Shown here piece after piece: positions 8,701-16,864 of a stretch of 36,626 bases of DNA. The notes under the pieces were generated by a model, which did no database searches, was not told the DNA's origin, and saw only the letters and a program-made list of their open reading frames with translations. The stretch is from a bacterium (lineage in GTDB: Bacteria; Desulfobacterota; Binatia; HRBIN30; CADEER01), in the NCBI GenBank assembly GCA_030430165.1, contig JAUIGL010000064.1, forward strand, positions 1 to 36,626. Direction: 5' to 3'. The first letter of the stretch is position 1; every line of letters begins with the position of its first letter. A program made the position numbers and the translations under genes.

Positions 8701-9074
8701 TGCTGCATGGTGAGTCCGGCGAGCACTGTGCTGTTGCTGATGGGGCCGCTCGACTGGAAGACGACGCTGTTTGCGCCACCGCCGCCGAAGACGACGACGT
8801 TTTGCGGCGTCGCGGTGTCGCCGATGATCTCGACGCCGTCGAGGAGCGGGATCGGAAAGGTCTCGCCGTTGGCGGTATCGTATGTGCCGTCTTCGACCAG
8901 CACGCGGTCGCCGCTGGTCGCCCGCACCGTCATCGCGTGGGTGATCGTCTTGCAGCGGTCACCCGGCGCGCCGCAGGTCGGCGAGTCGGTTCCGCCGGTC
9001 GAAACTTCGATATCCGCCCCTAGCCCGATGCCCGGCAGAGCCAAGAGCGCTGCCAGCAATATTGCGCGCCGCAT
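5706..9074 (-). CDS. secreted right-handed parallel beta-helix surface protein
   Basis: The 1122-residue product has a signal peptide (about 1-19, ending GIGLGA), then a long series of Asn/Gly/Asp-rich coils of about 35-40 residues, each with a motif like N-x-D/G-DGI followed by a short strand. This is the pattern of pectate-lyase-like parallel beta-helices. After about residue 1000 come a Thr/Pro stalk of TPTATPT type, a Cys-rich knot with ten Cys in about 45 residues, and a C-terminal tail with a hydrophobic helix and Arg-rich end. That tail resembles sorting signals of the PEP-CTERM/MYXO-CTERM class. The protein is probably displayed on the outer surface. No catalytic residues are obvious, so adhesion, a surface layer or glycan binding are all possible. 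It is convergent with the cyclase operon. Confidence 0.85.
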   Translation of the reverse strand: MRRAILLAALLALPGIGLGADIEVSTGGTDSPTCGAPGDRCKTITHAMTVRATSGDRVLVEDGTYDTANGETFPIPLLDGVEIIGDTATPQNVVVFGGGGANSVVFQSSGPISNSTVLAGLTMQHTATTIGLQVGVGVNLLGAASTETIAPIIEHNRFVEMGFGVLAGLGMNTFSSLTTSGNMSPTIRENFFSEQDLAAMWLLPTLGNGDNAPVIDQNEVRDPAGGGIIYGDAQVNFPFLFPFPPLFPPVPLEGRIAPTITNNTVTGFGGALSLIPTTTITPTSPTIQFFQFVFADGIRVLHAPSSTASSVVIEPLISGNEVDVTASFPGSTSIILPGFTPLDGINVVVLPSQVSHFDAEINPTISNNTVTASSGNDGIAVELGAISFSNITLSGSASIIGNQVSGFDNDGISFDILGFFFSSFFADFNVLADSNTATENGDDGIDLDIFSVGSGGFADVRLDPTVRSNTAHFNGDDGIHIGASSIGPGFGFGSTALVALNGTLSGNRASRNGSDGIQFEIIDGGSLALLDVDATAHIASNITRANGEDGIQVSAETLSSAGEIDLKFDATLENNISERNEEDGLDLMIAGIEDASTINIDADVTFDLNQARMNEDDGLEVDLRNLRYFDNGDLDFDVTLKSNTSTDNDDAGLTVDADLFEEATVSNLEIDVVAENNTITGNGAEGIEIEVSDWENLSGTINPVDATVTGNTANNNGTGLVVKAAEIEDVPGFALSAMISSNVVTGNQDTATGLNLHYIGSAAAGTAMVTGNDLSNNQGSGVLIQINNVGSSDPAQVALRNNTISGGSGDAIRIGGTTTTVSATFDTMLSTTVFNTNVNVQPAAGNYQVDLGGGFKGGNGANIIQGNSTGSGGRCNAGVFCDVDNDGPEDVPAQCNLFTADNEFAEQQFLYDNTDDAALGDVLVTFCEPFTTLAPPLIAGDGNAGGTSLPDADIEIFSAGPDGMKGTDDDESVGTGMADGNGDYDVTLDRPLIGGEMIYAMDNTNGPMSDLVEVLIPTPTATPTPTATATSTATDTPTPVPQGAPCTDASECANDLFCSPDGVCCDTACDGPNQVCTLGGDGICRDVPAAAPTTSNAGILAALALLLLIAMRRMTRAPARRH

Positions 9075-9357
9075 GCGCGGAAAAGTAGCTCTTCTTATGG
9101 TGGGCGGTCAACCGCAAAATGCCGCAGCCGACCGCATGGCAGGGCGCAGGCTGGAGCGGCAGCCCCTCGATACGCGCTGCGCGCTACTCGGGATGTACGG
9201 TGTCGTTGTCAGAGTTGGAGGGGCAGACCCGTCCCTCGATACGCGCTGCGCGCTACTCGGGATGTACGGTGTCGTTGTCAGAGTTGGAGCGGAAAACCGT
9301 GTCCCCGAGTAGCCCGCAGGGCGTATCGAGGGGCCATCTCGGAGTTGGAGCCTCCGA
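9075..9357. repeat. intergenic repeat: two 57-bp direct copies and one inverted short copy
   Basis: This gene-free stretch separates two minus-strand genes. A 57-bp unit beginning CCCTCGATACGC is present identically at 9164-9220 and 9233-9289 (69-bp period). A shorter inverted copy lies at 9303-9333. The core folds into a hairpin: GCGC-TGC-GCGC in copies 1 and 2, GCCC-TGC-GGGC in copy 3, so both sides of the stem changed together. The short word GTTGGAG recurs after each unit. The element resembles REP-type palindromes scattered in bacterial genomes. No transposase is nearby. Confidence 0.8.
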
Positions 9358-11805
9358 CTACGAGTCTTCCGCGTCTGTTCGCGCCGCCTCCAGCAATTCG
9401 CGCAGATGAGGCTCCTTGCGCGCGTGGCCGGCGACCGGGTCGCCGCCGAGCTCGATCGCCTTCGCCAGGTGCTGGGTTGCGTCTTCGGTCTCGCCGAGCG
9501 ACGCCTCGACCAGCGCCATCCGGTACCACCAATCGGCGCGTTCCGGGTGCTCCGCCAGGCCCGCTTCGAGAAACTCGACGGCTCGATCGCCGCGCCCGGC
9601 GCGGCGATACGCCTCGATCAGGTTGTTGGCGGCGCTGCTGTCGCGGCCGCCGAGCTGGGTTGCGCGCTCGAGGATCGGAATCGCTTCCTCCACTTGCTCG
9701 TCCCGCAGCAACAGGGTTCCGAGGTTGTAGACCGATTCGTAGTGGCTCGGGTGCGCGGCCAGCACCCGACGGTAGAGCGATCTGGCGCGCTGAGTGTCGC
9801 CCTTGCGGTCATAGTAGCCGCCGAGGTTGTTGAGCGCCTGGGCGTGCGTAGGCTCGACCTCGAGCGCGCGCCGGTAGAGAGTCGCCGCTTCGTCGGGGCG
9901 ATCCTGCGCTTCGGCGACCACGCCGAGGTTGTAGAGGGCGTCGACGCTGCGCGGGTCGATCTCCAGCGCCTTTTCGAGGGTTTCGCGCGCCTCGGTTTCG
10001 CGTCCGGCGCGGTGGTAGGTATCGCTCAAACCAACATAGGCCTTGATGTAGAGCGGGTCGCGCCGCAGCGTTTCACGGTACCACTCGATCGCCTTTTCGG
10101 TATTGCCGGCGCGCTGGAACAGGTCGGCGAACTGGTTTGCCACCTCGGGCTGGTTGCCGCCGACCTCGAGCGCCTCCTTGAGGAGATCGAAGGCGGCGTT
10201 CATGTCGCCTTCTCGCTGGTAGATACGGGCGAGGCCGATGCGGCCGTTGTTGCGCCGCGGATCGAGCGCCGTGACCGTCTCGAGCTCGCGCTTGGCGGCT
10301 TCGGTTTCACCGAGGGCGAGAAGCACCGAGGCGAGCGAGCCGTGTGCCAGGACATGGCCGGGATCGTCGGCGAGCACCTCCTCGAGGGCGACTTTCGCTT
10401 CGTCGAACCTGCGCTCGCGCACCAGCTGTTGCGCATCGTGGAACTGTTCCCAGGAGACGATTCGGTCCTTGGGGTCGGGCAGCTCCGCGCCCTCGTCGAC
10501 GCCGTGCTCACCGACCTGATAACCGAGCGCGGCGAGGCGCTCGCGGTCGGTCGCGCTGAGCTCTATGCGATGCTGCTGGTCGGCGCCGCTGCGCATGACG
10601 TCGCCGGCGAGCAGCTCGGCGAGGCGTTGGTCGGGTGACCGTGCGCGATCCGGATCGCGCGGGTAGAGATTGTCCAGCTCCGCTGGGTCGGTGGCGAGGT
10701 CGTAGAGCTCGGGCCGCGGCGCGTGCACGTACTTTTGCTCGCTGGTGCGCACACCGCGCAACTCGGCCCAGCCGTGGTTGAATCGGGTGACCAGGGTCTC
10801 GATGTATCCGTCGTGCGGTGCCGCGGTACCGCTGTGCATGGCCGGCGCCAGGCTGACCCCATCGCTGGCGATGTCGGCCGGGACACGCAGCAGGTCGAGG
10901 GCGGTCGGCAGGATGTCGACGGTGCGGACTTGACCTTGCACCCTGGTGCCTTGCGGAAGGTGCGGATGGCGCATGATCAACGGCACGCGCACGGTCGCGT
11001 CGTGCAGGAGCAGCGAATGCGTCTTCTCCCCGTGCTCGCCGAGACCCTCGCCGTGGTCGGAAGTGAGAACGATCAGCGTCGAGTCGAGCCTCCCCTGGTT
11101 GCGCAGCGCTTCGAGCAGGCGGGCGATCTGTGAGTCGACGTAGGCGATCTCGCCCTCGTAGGGGTTGCTGTCGTAGAGTACGTCGAAAGGTGGCGGCGGT
11201 GCGTAGTTGGCGTGCGGGTCGAAGAAATGCAGCCAGACGAAAAACCTGCGGTCGTCGTCGCGCTGCAGCCAGTCGAGCGCGCGGTCGACCACCATTCGCG
11301 CCGGGCGTTCGTCGAACATGAACATCGGCGCCTTGGTGCCGCCGTGCAGGTCGTCGTCGTAGACGTCGAAGCCCTGGTCGAGCCCGTACTTCGAATCGAG
11401 AACGTAGGCGCCGATGAACGCCCCGGTGCGAAACCCGTGTTCCTTGAGGATCTCGGCCATGGTTCGCGCCGCCGCCGGCACCCGGTAGCTGCCGTTGTTG
11501 CGAACCCCGTGGTGCAGTGGGTACTGGCCGGTGAAGATCGTCGTGTGACTGGGCAGAGTCAGGGGGACCGCGGTGATCGCGTCCTCGAACAGCACGCCGC
11601 CGGCGGCCATCGCGTCGATCGCCGGGGTCTCGATCGCCTCGTACCCGTACGCGCCGATGCGGTCGGCGCGGGTCGTGTCCATCGTAATGACGACGACGTT
11701 GTCGATGGTCGAGCGATCGATGCGGTCGCCCGATTGCGAGCAGGCGCTGCCGAGCGACAGCGCCGCCGCCGCGACGCCGAGCCGGATGAAAAGCCGGGCC
11801 GGCAT
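9358..11805 (-). CDS. sulfatase-superfamily protein fused to TPR repeats, exported
   Basis: The 815-residue product begins with a hydrophobic signal ending near C22 (LGSAC, an imperfect lipobox). An alkaline phosphatase/sulfatase fold follows (about 35-420) with metal-binding D43 in ITMDTTR and the SDHGEGLGEHGEKTH block. A chain of TPR units fills about 450-800. The usual catalytic C/S-x-P-x-R motif reads T83-L-P-S-H. There is no Cys or Ser for formylglycine, so Thr may act as nucleophile, as in phosphoethanolamine transferases, and phosphoesters are possible substrates. TPRs suggest binding of a partner protein or peptide. The gene lies 49 bp downstream of a small anchored protein on the same strand, probably in one transcript. 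Confidence 0.88.
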   Translation of the reverse strand: MPARLFIRLGVAAAALSLGSACSQSGDRIDRSTIDNVVVITMDTTRADRIGAYGYEAIETPAIDAMAAGGVLFEDAITAVPLTLPSHTTIFTGQYPLHHGVRNNGSYRVPAAARTMAEILKEHGFRTGAFIGAYVLDSKYGLDQGFDVYDDDLHGGTKAPMFMFDERPARMVVDRALDWLQRDDDRRFFVWLHFFDPHANYAPPPPFDVLYDSNPYEGEIAYVDSQIARLLEALRNQGRLDSTLIVLTSDHGEGLGEHGEKTHSLLLHDATVRVPLIMRHPHLPQGTRVQGQVRTVDILPTALDLLRVPADIASDGVSLAPAMHSGTAAPHDGYIETLVTRFNHGWAELRGVRTSEQKYVHAPRPELYDLATDPAELDNLYPRDPDRARSPDQRLAELLAGDVMRSGADQQHRIELSATDRERLAALGYQVGEHGVDEGAELPDPKDRIVSWEQFHDAQQLVRERRFDEAKVALEEVLADDPGHVLAHGSLASVLLALGETEAAKRELETVTALDPRRNNGRIGLARIYQREGDMNAAFDLLKEALEVGGNQPEVANQFADLFQRAGNTEKAIEWYRETLRRDPLYIKAYVGLSDTYHRAGRETEARETLEKALEIDPRSVDALYNLGVVAEAQDRPDEAATLYRRALEVEPTHAQALNNLGGYYDRKGDTQRARSLYRRVLAAHPSHYESVYNLGTLLLRDEQVEEAIPILERATQLGGRDSSAANNLIEAYRRAGRGDRAVEFLEAGLAEHPERADWWYRMALVEASLGETEDATQHLAKAIELGGDPVAGHARKEPHLRELLEAARTDAEDS

Positions 11806-11854
11806 CTCAGGCCGGCCTTCGGTGTGGTTCGGTTGGTGGTTCGCCTCGCATTCG

Positions 11855-12415
11855 TTACTTGGCGATCGAGTACGCGGTGTACCCGGCCCCGGTGCCGCGA
11901 ATGCTGAGCGACTTCTCGCAACGCCACAGAGGAGCGATAGGCTGTCCGTTGGCCGGCGTGCTCACTTTGACGCCATCGCACTCGATGCTCTCCGCGTTCC
12001 AGGCGGAGGTGAGGATCAGCACCTGGCCTTCCTCCGGTGAGGTCGACAGGCTGCAGATGGCGCCCTGCGGGCAGTTGCCGGCGACCGGCTTGCCGCCGAT
12101 CTGGACTGGCACCGATGCTGCCGCCGCCCACGCTTGGCGTCCGGGGCCGCGTTGTTTGCCGTCTCGCGCGCGTTCGGCGCGCATGGTCGCCCGTTCTTCT
12201 GGGCTCATCGCCGCGACGGTCGCCCGGCGCTCGGCGCGGAAGGTCTTGCGTGCTTCCGGGTCCATCGCGCGGTAGGTCGCTCGGCGGGCCGGGTCCTTGG
12301 CCGCGGGCGGCCGGTCGGTGTCGGCGAACGTCTTCCCGAAGAGGAGGATGCCTCCGGCGATCGCGATCACGATTGCCGCGTCACGACGGTGCCGTTTCGC
12401 TTGTACGCTGTTCAT
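11855..12415 (-). CDS. unrecognised small envelope protein with one membrane anchor
   Basis: I do not recognise this 186-residue protein. It has a basic N terminus and a hydrophobic segment (about 12-31) that is a signal anchor or signal peptide. Residues 40-88 hold three imperfect repeats of the form D/S-P-E-x-R-x-x-x-R-A-E-R, probably charged helix. A C-terminal domain (about 100-186) has four Cys (115, 121, 146, 166), which could form two disulfides outside the cytoplasm. The ATG at 12415 is chosen because AAGAGGG lies about 6 nt upstream; the frame is open further up without a better site. It is probably co-transcribed with the downstream TPR-sulfatase and divergent from the DUF3604 gene. 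Confidence 0.7.
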   Translation of the reverse strand: MNSVQAKRHRRDAAIVIAIAGGILLFGKTFADTDRPPAAKDPARRATYRAMDPEARKTFRAERRATVAAMSPEERATMRAERARDGKQRGPGRQAWAAAASVPVQIGGKPVAGNCPQGAICSLSTSPEEGQVLILTSAWNAESIECDGVKVSTPANGQPIAPLWRCEKSLSIRGTGAGYTAYSIAK

Positions 12416-12609
12416 GCGTGCCCTCTTTTCTGTGCGCGGCGACTCCGTGTCGCCGGCGATGGCTGCGTATCTTCCGCGTTGTTCGTGGGATTGCAACTGC
12501 CAGATATGTTGCACGGTCGGGAGATCGCTGGCTAGGGTCGGGGGCGTCACCAGGGGGCGTTCTCCCGGCGGCATCGGCTTGCTTCGACCAACCTCAGGGG
12601 ACCGAAAAT

Positions 12610-14988
12610 ATGACCTCGCCTCGCATCGTTTCCGTTCTGTTTTCGAGCGCTCTGCTCCTGACCTCGTGCGGATCGGACGACGACTCGGACCCTCAGGTCG
12701 GGAGCGGACGAACCGGTCCCTGGCAACGCACCGAGCAGCGGGCCGATTGTGCGGACTTCGACGTTCTGCGGCGGCCTTTCTTCGGTGAGACTCATGTGCA
12801 CACTGGTCGATCCTTCGACGCGGTGAGCGGCGGCATCGAGCTCGGTCCGCGCGACGCCTATCGATTCGCCGCCGGCGACAGCGTCGAGCTGCCGGGAGTG
12901 TCCGGCCCGCGCACCGCCCGGCTGCGGCGTCCGCTCGACTTCACCGCAGTGACCGACCACTCCGAGTTCTTCGGCGAGGTCGACCTCTGTCTGACGCCGG
13001 GAACGGACGAGTTCGAATCCGAAACGTGCACTCGGTTTCGCAACGAGATCCCGCAGACCAGCCAGTCTTCGAGCATCGGTGTCGTCCTCTTCGGGGTCGA
13101 GCTCACCAACGATCCCGGGATGAGGTTCGGTTTTTGCGAGGGCGGGGTTTGCGCCAATGCGGCGTCGCCGATCTGGCGCGACATGCTGGACGCTGCCGAA
13201 GAATTCTACGACCGATCGCCGTCCTGCGGCTTCACGACCTTCAACGCCTACGAGTGGACCGGCAACCCGGACGTGCAGAACTTCCATCGCAACGTGATCT
13301 TCCGCAACGAGTTCGTGCCGCCTCTGCCGATCAGCTACCTCGACGAGAGCAAGCCCGAGAACCTCTGGGCTCAGCTGCGCGCGCAGTGCGTCGACGCCGG
13401 CATCGGCTGCGACGTGCTGGCGATCCCGCACAACTCCAACCTCAGCAATGGAATCATGTTCGTCCCGGAGACCGCCGACGGCAATCCACTGACCGCTCCC
13501 GATGCCGCCGAGCGCTCCGCCTTCGAGCCGCTGGTCGAAGTCATGCAACACAAGGGAGATTCCGAGTGTCACCCCGCGCTCTCGCCGGGAGACGAGCTGT
13601 GCGGCTTCGAGAAGTGGAGCTCCGACCAGATCGGCATCGATCCCGAGATGATCGGGACGGTGGTCCAGGAGCCGACCTCGTACGTGCGCAACGCGCTGAT
13701 GATCGGCCTCGAAGAGGAACAGAGGATTGGCGTCAATCCGCTGCGCATGGGGATATTGGCGGCGACCGACAGTCACAACGCGACGCCGGGCCTGGCGCAC
13801 GAGAACGATTTCATCGATGCCGGGCACCTCGGGTTGCGCGATGCGACGCCGGTAAACCAGCTGGTGCCGCTCGGCCTCGGAGTGGTCGGCGGGATCGAGG
13901 CCAACGGCGGCGGCCTGGCAGTGGTCTGGGCCGAGGAGAACTCGCGTGACGCTCTGTTCGCAGCAATTCGGCGACGCGAAGTTTATGGCACCAGCGGCAC
14001 CAGGCCGGTGGTTCGCTTTTTTGGCGGCAGGATTCCCGACGGGGTCTGCTCGGATGGGACCGTCGTTGAGTCCGGCTACCGCCACGGTGTGCCGATGGGC
14101 GGCGAGATCGGCCCGGTCGACGATCCGCCGCGCTTTGCGGTGATGGCCAACCGCGACCCGGGCGCCGCCGGCTTTCCGGGTGCTGGCTTGCAGCGAATCC
14201 AGATCATCAAAGGGTGGGTCGGGGAGGACGGAGTCGCGCGAGAGAAGGTGTTCGACGTCGCCGGCGACGCGAACGGTGGGGCGTCGGTCGACCCCTCGAC
14301 CTGCGAGACGTCGGGAGGTGGCTTCGACTCGCTGTGTGAGTTGTGGACCGATCCGGAATTCGACTCGGCTCAGCGCGCGTTCTACTACGCGCGCGTTCTC
14401 GAAAATCCGATCTGTCGCTGGAGCACGGTGCTCTGCAATCGCGAGGGAATCGACTGCGCTGCCGACGCCGTCGCCGAGGGGTTCGAGGAATGCTGCAATC
14501 CGGAACGACCCAAGACCATTCAGGAGCGCGCCTGGACTTCGCCGATCTGGTATCGACCCGAGGGAATCTCGGATCTCCTCGGCGAGATCGTCTTCGGCGA
14601 TGCCGCCGGCGACGTCCTGTCTCTCGATATCGAAACCGGCGCCGGCATCGAGCGCATCGACCCGGATCGTGCCGAGCTCTCGCTGCAGGTCAGCGACGGC
14701 GAGCTCCTCTACGGCGTCGTCGTTCCGGCCGGAACGCTGGTCTCGGATGGCGATCGCTACATATACGAAGACTCGTCCGACGCGATCGACGGTCTGGAGG
14801 CCTTGGAGCTGACCTTCTTGCCGAACGGCGGCAGCCGCCTGGTCTTGGAGACGGCGGCGATGGATCTGTCAGCGGTCGACCGGGTCGACCACATGATCCA
14901 CGTGTCGCTGGCGAGCGCCGACTACTCGGTGATCCACCGGCGCTTGTGGAGCGCCGACGGCGAGCGGGTGTCTACCGGCGATCTCTGA
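12610..14988 (+). CDS. DUF3604 family lipoprotein
   Basis: The 792-residue product carries a clear lipobox, L17-T-S-C20, after a short hydrophobic signal, so it should be lipid-anchored. The body matches the DUF3604 family, thought to have a PHP-like metal-binding fold. Landmarks are FFGETHVHT near the start, FTAVTDHSEFFGE, the IPHNSNLSNG segment, VMQHKGDSECH and LAATDSHNATPG, which together give the His/Asp set of a metal site. The activity of this family is unknown; hydrolase function is inferred. AGGGGA at 12596-12601 sits 8 nt before the ATG; the frame is open far upstream but lacks coding character there. It is divergent from the small anchored protein and convergent with a radical SAM gene 13 bp away. 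Confidence 0.88.
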   Translation: MTSPRIVSVLFSSALLLTSCGSDDDSDPQVGSGRTGPWQRTEQRADCADFDVLRRPFFGETHVHTGRSFDAVSGGIELGPRDAYRFAAGDSVELPGVSGPRTARLRRPLDFTAVTDHSEFFGEVDLCLTPGTDEFESETCTRFRNEIPQTSQSSSIGVVLFGVELTNDPGMRFGFCEGGVCANAASPIWRDMLDAAEEFYDRSPSCGFTTFNAYEWTGNPDVQNFHRNVIFRNEFVPPLPISYLDESKPENLWAQLRAQCVDAGIGCDVLAIPHNSNLSNGIMFVPETADGNPLTAPDAAERSAFEPLVEVMQHKGDSECHPALSPGDELCGFEKWSSDQIGIDPEMIGTVVQEPTSYVRNALMIGLEEEQRIGVNPLRMGILAATDSHNATPGLAHENDFIDAGHLGLRDATPVNQLVPLGLGVVGGIEANGGGLAVVWAEENSRDALFAAIRRREVYGTSGTRPVVRFFGGRIPDGVCSDGTVVESGYRHGVPMGGEIGPVDDPPRFAVMANRDPGAAGFPGAGLQRIQIIKGWVGEDGVAREKVFDVAGDANGGASVDPSTCETSGGGFDSLCELWTDPEFDSAQRAFYYARVLENPICRWSTVLCNREGIDCAADAVAEGFEECCNPERPKTIQERAWTSPIWYRPEGISDLLGEIVFGDAAGDVLSLDIETGAGIERIDPDRAELSLQVSDGELLYGVVVPAGTLVSDGDRYIYEDSSDAIDGLEALELTFLPNGGSRLVLETAAMDLSAVDRVDHMIHVSLASADYSVIHRRLWSADGERVSTGDL

Positions 14989-15005
14989 GCGGAACGTTTG
15001 CTCAG
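14985..15005. terminator. hairpin spanning two convergent stop codons
   Basis: CTGAGC (14985-14990) pairs with GCTCAG (15000-15005) across a 9-nt loop. The left arm contains the TGA of the DUF3604 gene (14986-14988) and the right arm contains the reverse-strand TGA of the radical SAM gene (15002-15004). A 6-bp stem without a U tract is weak as an intrinsic terminator. Confidence 0.4.
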
Positions 15006-16864
15006 CGGTCGTTGGCGACGATCGCGTCGACCAGGGTCTCGGCGGCTCGTTGTTGGCTGGGGTTGAGGTCCTTGCCGATGGCGCGCAGGTGGTAGTGGCG
15101 GCTGCGGCGCAGGTACGGACCGTCGCCGCGCGGTACCAGCTCGAGGCGCACCGCGGGCTCCTCGGCGTGGCACATCTCGACCTCGACCCGGCCCGGCCGG
15201 GTCGCGACCCCGCCGATCTGCCACCCTCCGGCGAAGTCTCCTTGGATCGGCAGAGGTGCGATCAGTGCGGCGAACTTCTCGAGGAACTCCTCGCTGGCGG
15301 GCGCCAGTTGCCGGTCCCCTCGGTTCTCTTTGCGAGTCCCTTCGCTCTGGTAGCGCTGCCACAGGCCGTGTGCCGTCAGCTCGCGCCAGTTGGCTCCGGC
15401 TTCCCGGAAGGCGCTCAGTAGCAGCTCGAACAGTCGCAGCATGTCGCGGCTGTGGTTGCGCTCGGCGAGCTCGGTGGCGAGCGCGGCGAAGTGAGCGACG
15501 TCGGAATGTACGTGTCGCCACGGCCGGCTGGGGTAGTAGCCGTACCGGCGCGAGGCGTCGTCGGCCTGCGATTCGAACTCGTCGACCAGGAGACCGTCGC
15601 GCTGCGCCAGGTAGAACAGCGCGGTGTCCTCGTAGAGTCGTGCCCGCGACAAGAGAATGCTGCCGCGCAGCCGGTCGAGCCGTGTTCGCTGGATCCCGGC
15701 AAAGTTGATCTCGAGATCGCGCATCGTCGTCCACGGCGAGAAGAGAATGAAACCGAAGGCGGCGTGGCCGAGGTCGAGCGCGTCGCCGTAACGATCCTTC
15801 CATTGCCACAGCGTCTCGAGGAACTCGAAGTTGGTTTCCGCCTGGATGCCCTTGTTGAAGCGGTCGAGCTCCGCCTGCGAGAAGTTCTCGATGCCGACCA
15901 GAAACGGCGCCAGGCGGATGCCGCTCTCGCCTGCGACCTGGAGGGCGCGGGCGAATCGTCCGGCGTTGCGCAGGAACCACTCGGCGCGCGTCTCCAGCAG
16001 CAGCGTAAAGCCCGAAACCGACTCCGCGGCGCAGCGCTCGACGACCTCGGTGAGGTAGCCGAAGGGGTTCTGGTCCTTGAGCACGAGCAGACGGAGCTCG
16101 GGTGCTTGCTCGCGCACGTAGCGGATCTGTTCGAAGACCGACGCCGCGGTCTCTTCGTTGGGGCGGCCGGCGTAGTGGTTGCCGGTCGTGCAGAACGCGC
16201 AGCCGCGGCCGAAGCGTTGCGGGATCTCGGTGCCGGCGTAGAGCGGGTTCTCTCTCGCGTCCTGCTGATACGGGCAGCCTTCGTTGCCGGTGACCGAGAA
16301 GGTGCGTGACTCGGGGAGCCGGTCGCGGTTGAGGATGACCGGTCGCAGGTTGGGCGCGTAGGGGAACGAGCGAACCTCGACCGGCGCGCTGGGGTCGCTC
16401 TCGCGCCACCCCTGCTCGCCGCGGAACAGCGCTCCGCGCGGTGGCAGGTCGCGCTCGCCGCGCAACCACGCAACCAGGGGGGCGAGCACTTGCTTGGGCT
16501 CGCCGTTGCAAAAGATGTCGGCTGGCGCATCGTCGAGCAGCTCGTGCTCGCCGCGCAAACCGATGAAGGTCTTGTCGGGCAGCTGGTCGCGCAAGCGCGC
16601 AACCACCTCGGGGTCCCAAACGCGTTCGTATACGATCGGGTCGTATCCGGAGAGGAGCTCGGCGAGATTGCGTTCGGCATCGGCCGCGTCGGCCTGCGAG
16701 CCGCCGGTGATTGCCACCAGAACGAGGTCGTTGGCGATCTGCTCGTGGCGCAGCGCCCCCGACAGAGTGGCGAGCTCGCGATCGTCGAGAAACGACCGGT
16801 CGCTGTGGCTGTGGAAGGTGAGAATCGCCAGCGGCTGGTCGGCTGAGCAGCGGGGCGTCGGCAT
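15002..16864 (-). CDS. radical SAM protein with a split cluster motif (CX24CX2C) and B12-domain-like N terminus
   Basis: The 620-residue product has an N-terminal alpha/beta region (about 10-140) laid out like the B12-binding domain ahead of many radical SAM enzymes, but without an obvious cobalamin DxHxxG motif. The SAM domain follows. The common GCPYGCAFC-type cluster loop appears split: GCPY with C197, then about 21 inserted residues, then GCAFC with C222 and C225. Downstream strands LLVLKDQNPFG, FTLLLETRAEW and LAPFLVGIEN suit a TIM-barrel radical SAM fold. The C-terminal third (about 440-620) is unassigned. MPTPRC (16864) is taken as start; an in-frame ATG 13 codons upstream is possible, and neither has a good Shine-Dalgarno. 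It faces away from the other radical SAM genes across a 210-bp promoter region. Confidence 0.8.
   Translation of the reverse strand: MPTPRCSADQPLAILTFHSHSDRSFLDDRELATLSGALRHEQIANDLVLVAITGGSQADAADAERNLAELLSGYDPIVYERVWDPEVVARLRDQLPDKTFIGLRGEHELLDDAPADIFCNGEPKQVLAPLVAWLRGERDLPPRGALFRGEQGWRESDPSAPVEVRSFPYAPNLRPVILNRDRLPESRTFSVTGNEGCPYQQDARENPLYAGTEIPQRFGRGCAFCTTGNHYAGRPNEETAASVFEQIRYVREQAPELRLLVLKDQNPFGYLTEVVERCAAESVSGFTLLLETRAEWFLRNAGRFARALQVAGESGIRLAPFLVGIENFSQAELDRFNKGIQAETNFEFLETLWQWKDRYGDALDLGHAAFGFILFSPWTTMRDLEINFAGIQRTRLDRLRGSILLSRARLYEDTALFYLAQRDGLLVDEFESQADDASRRYGYYPSRPWRHVHSDVAHFAALATELAERNHSRDMLRLFELLLSAFREAGANWRELTAHGLWQRYQSEGTRKENRGDRQLAPASEEFLEKFAALIAPLPIQGDFAGGWQIGGVATRPGRVEVEMCHAEEPAVRLELVPRGDGPYLRRSRHYHLRAIGKDLNPSQQRAAETLVDAIVANDR

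Noticed and set aside
9164-9289. CRISPR or transposon end repeats
   Set aside because: Only two direct copies with a 12-bp gap, no transposase and no target duplication.
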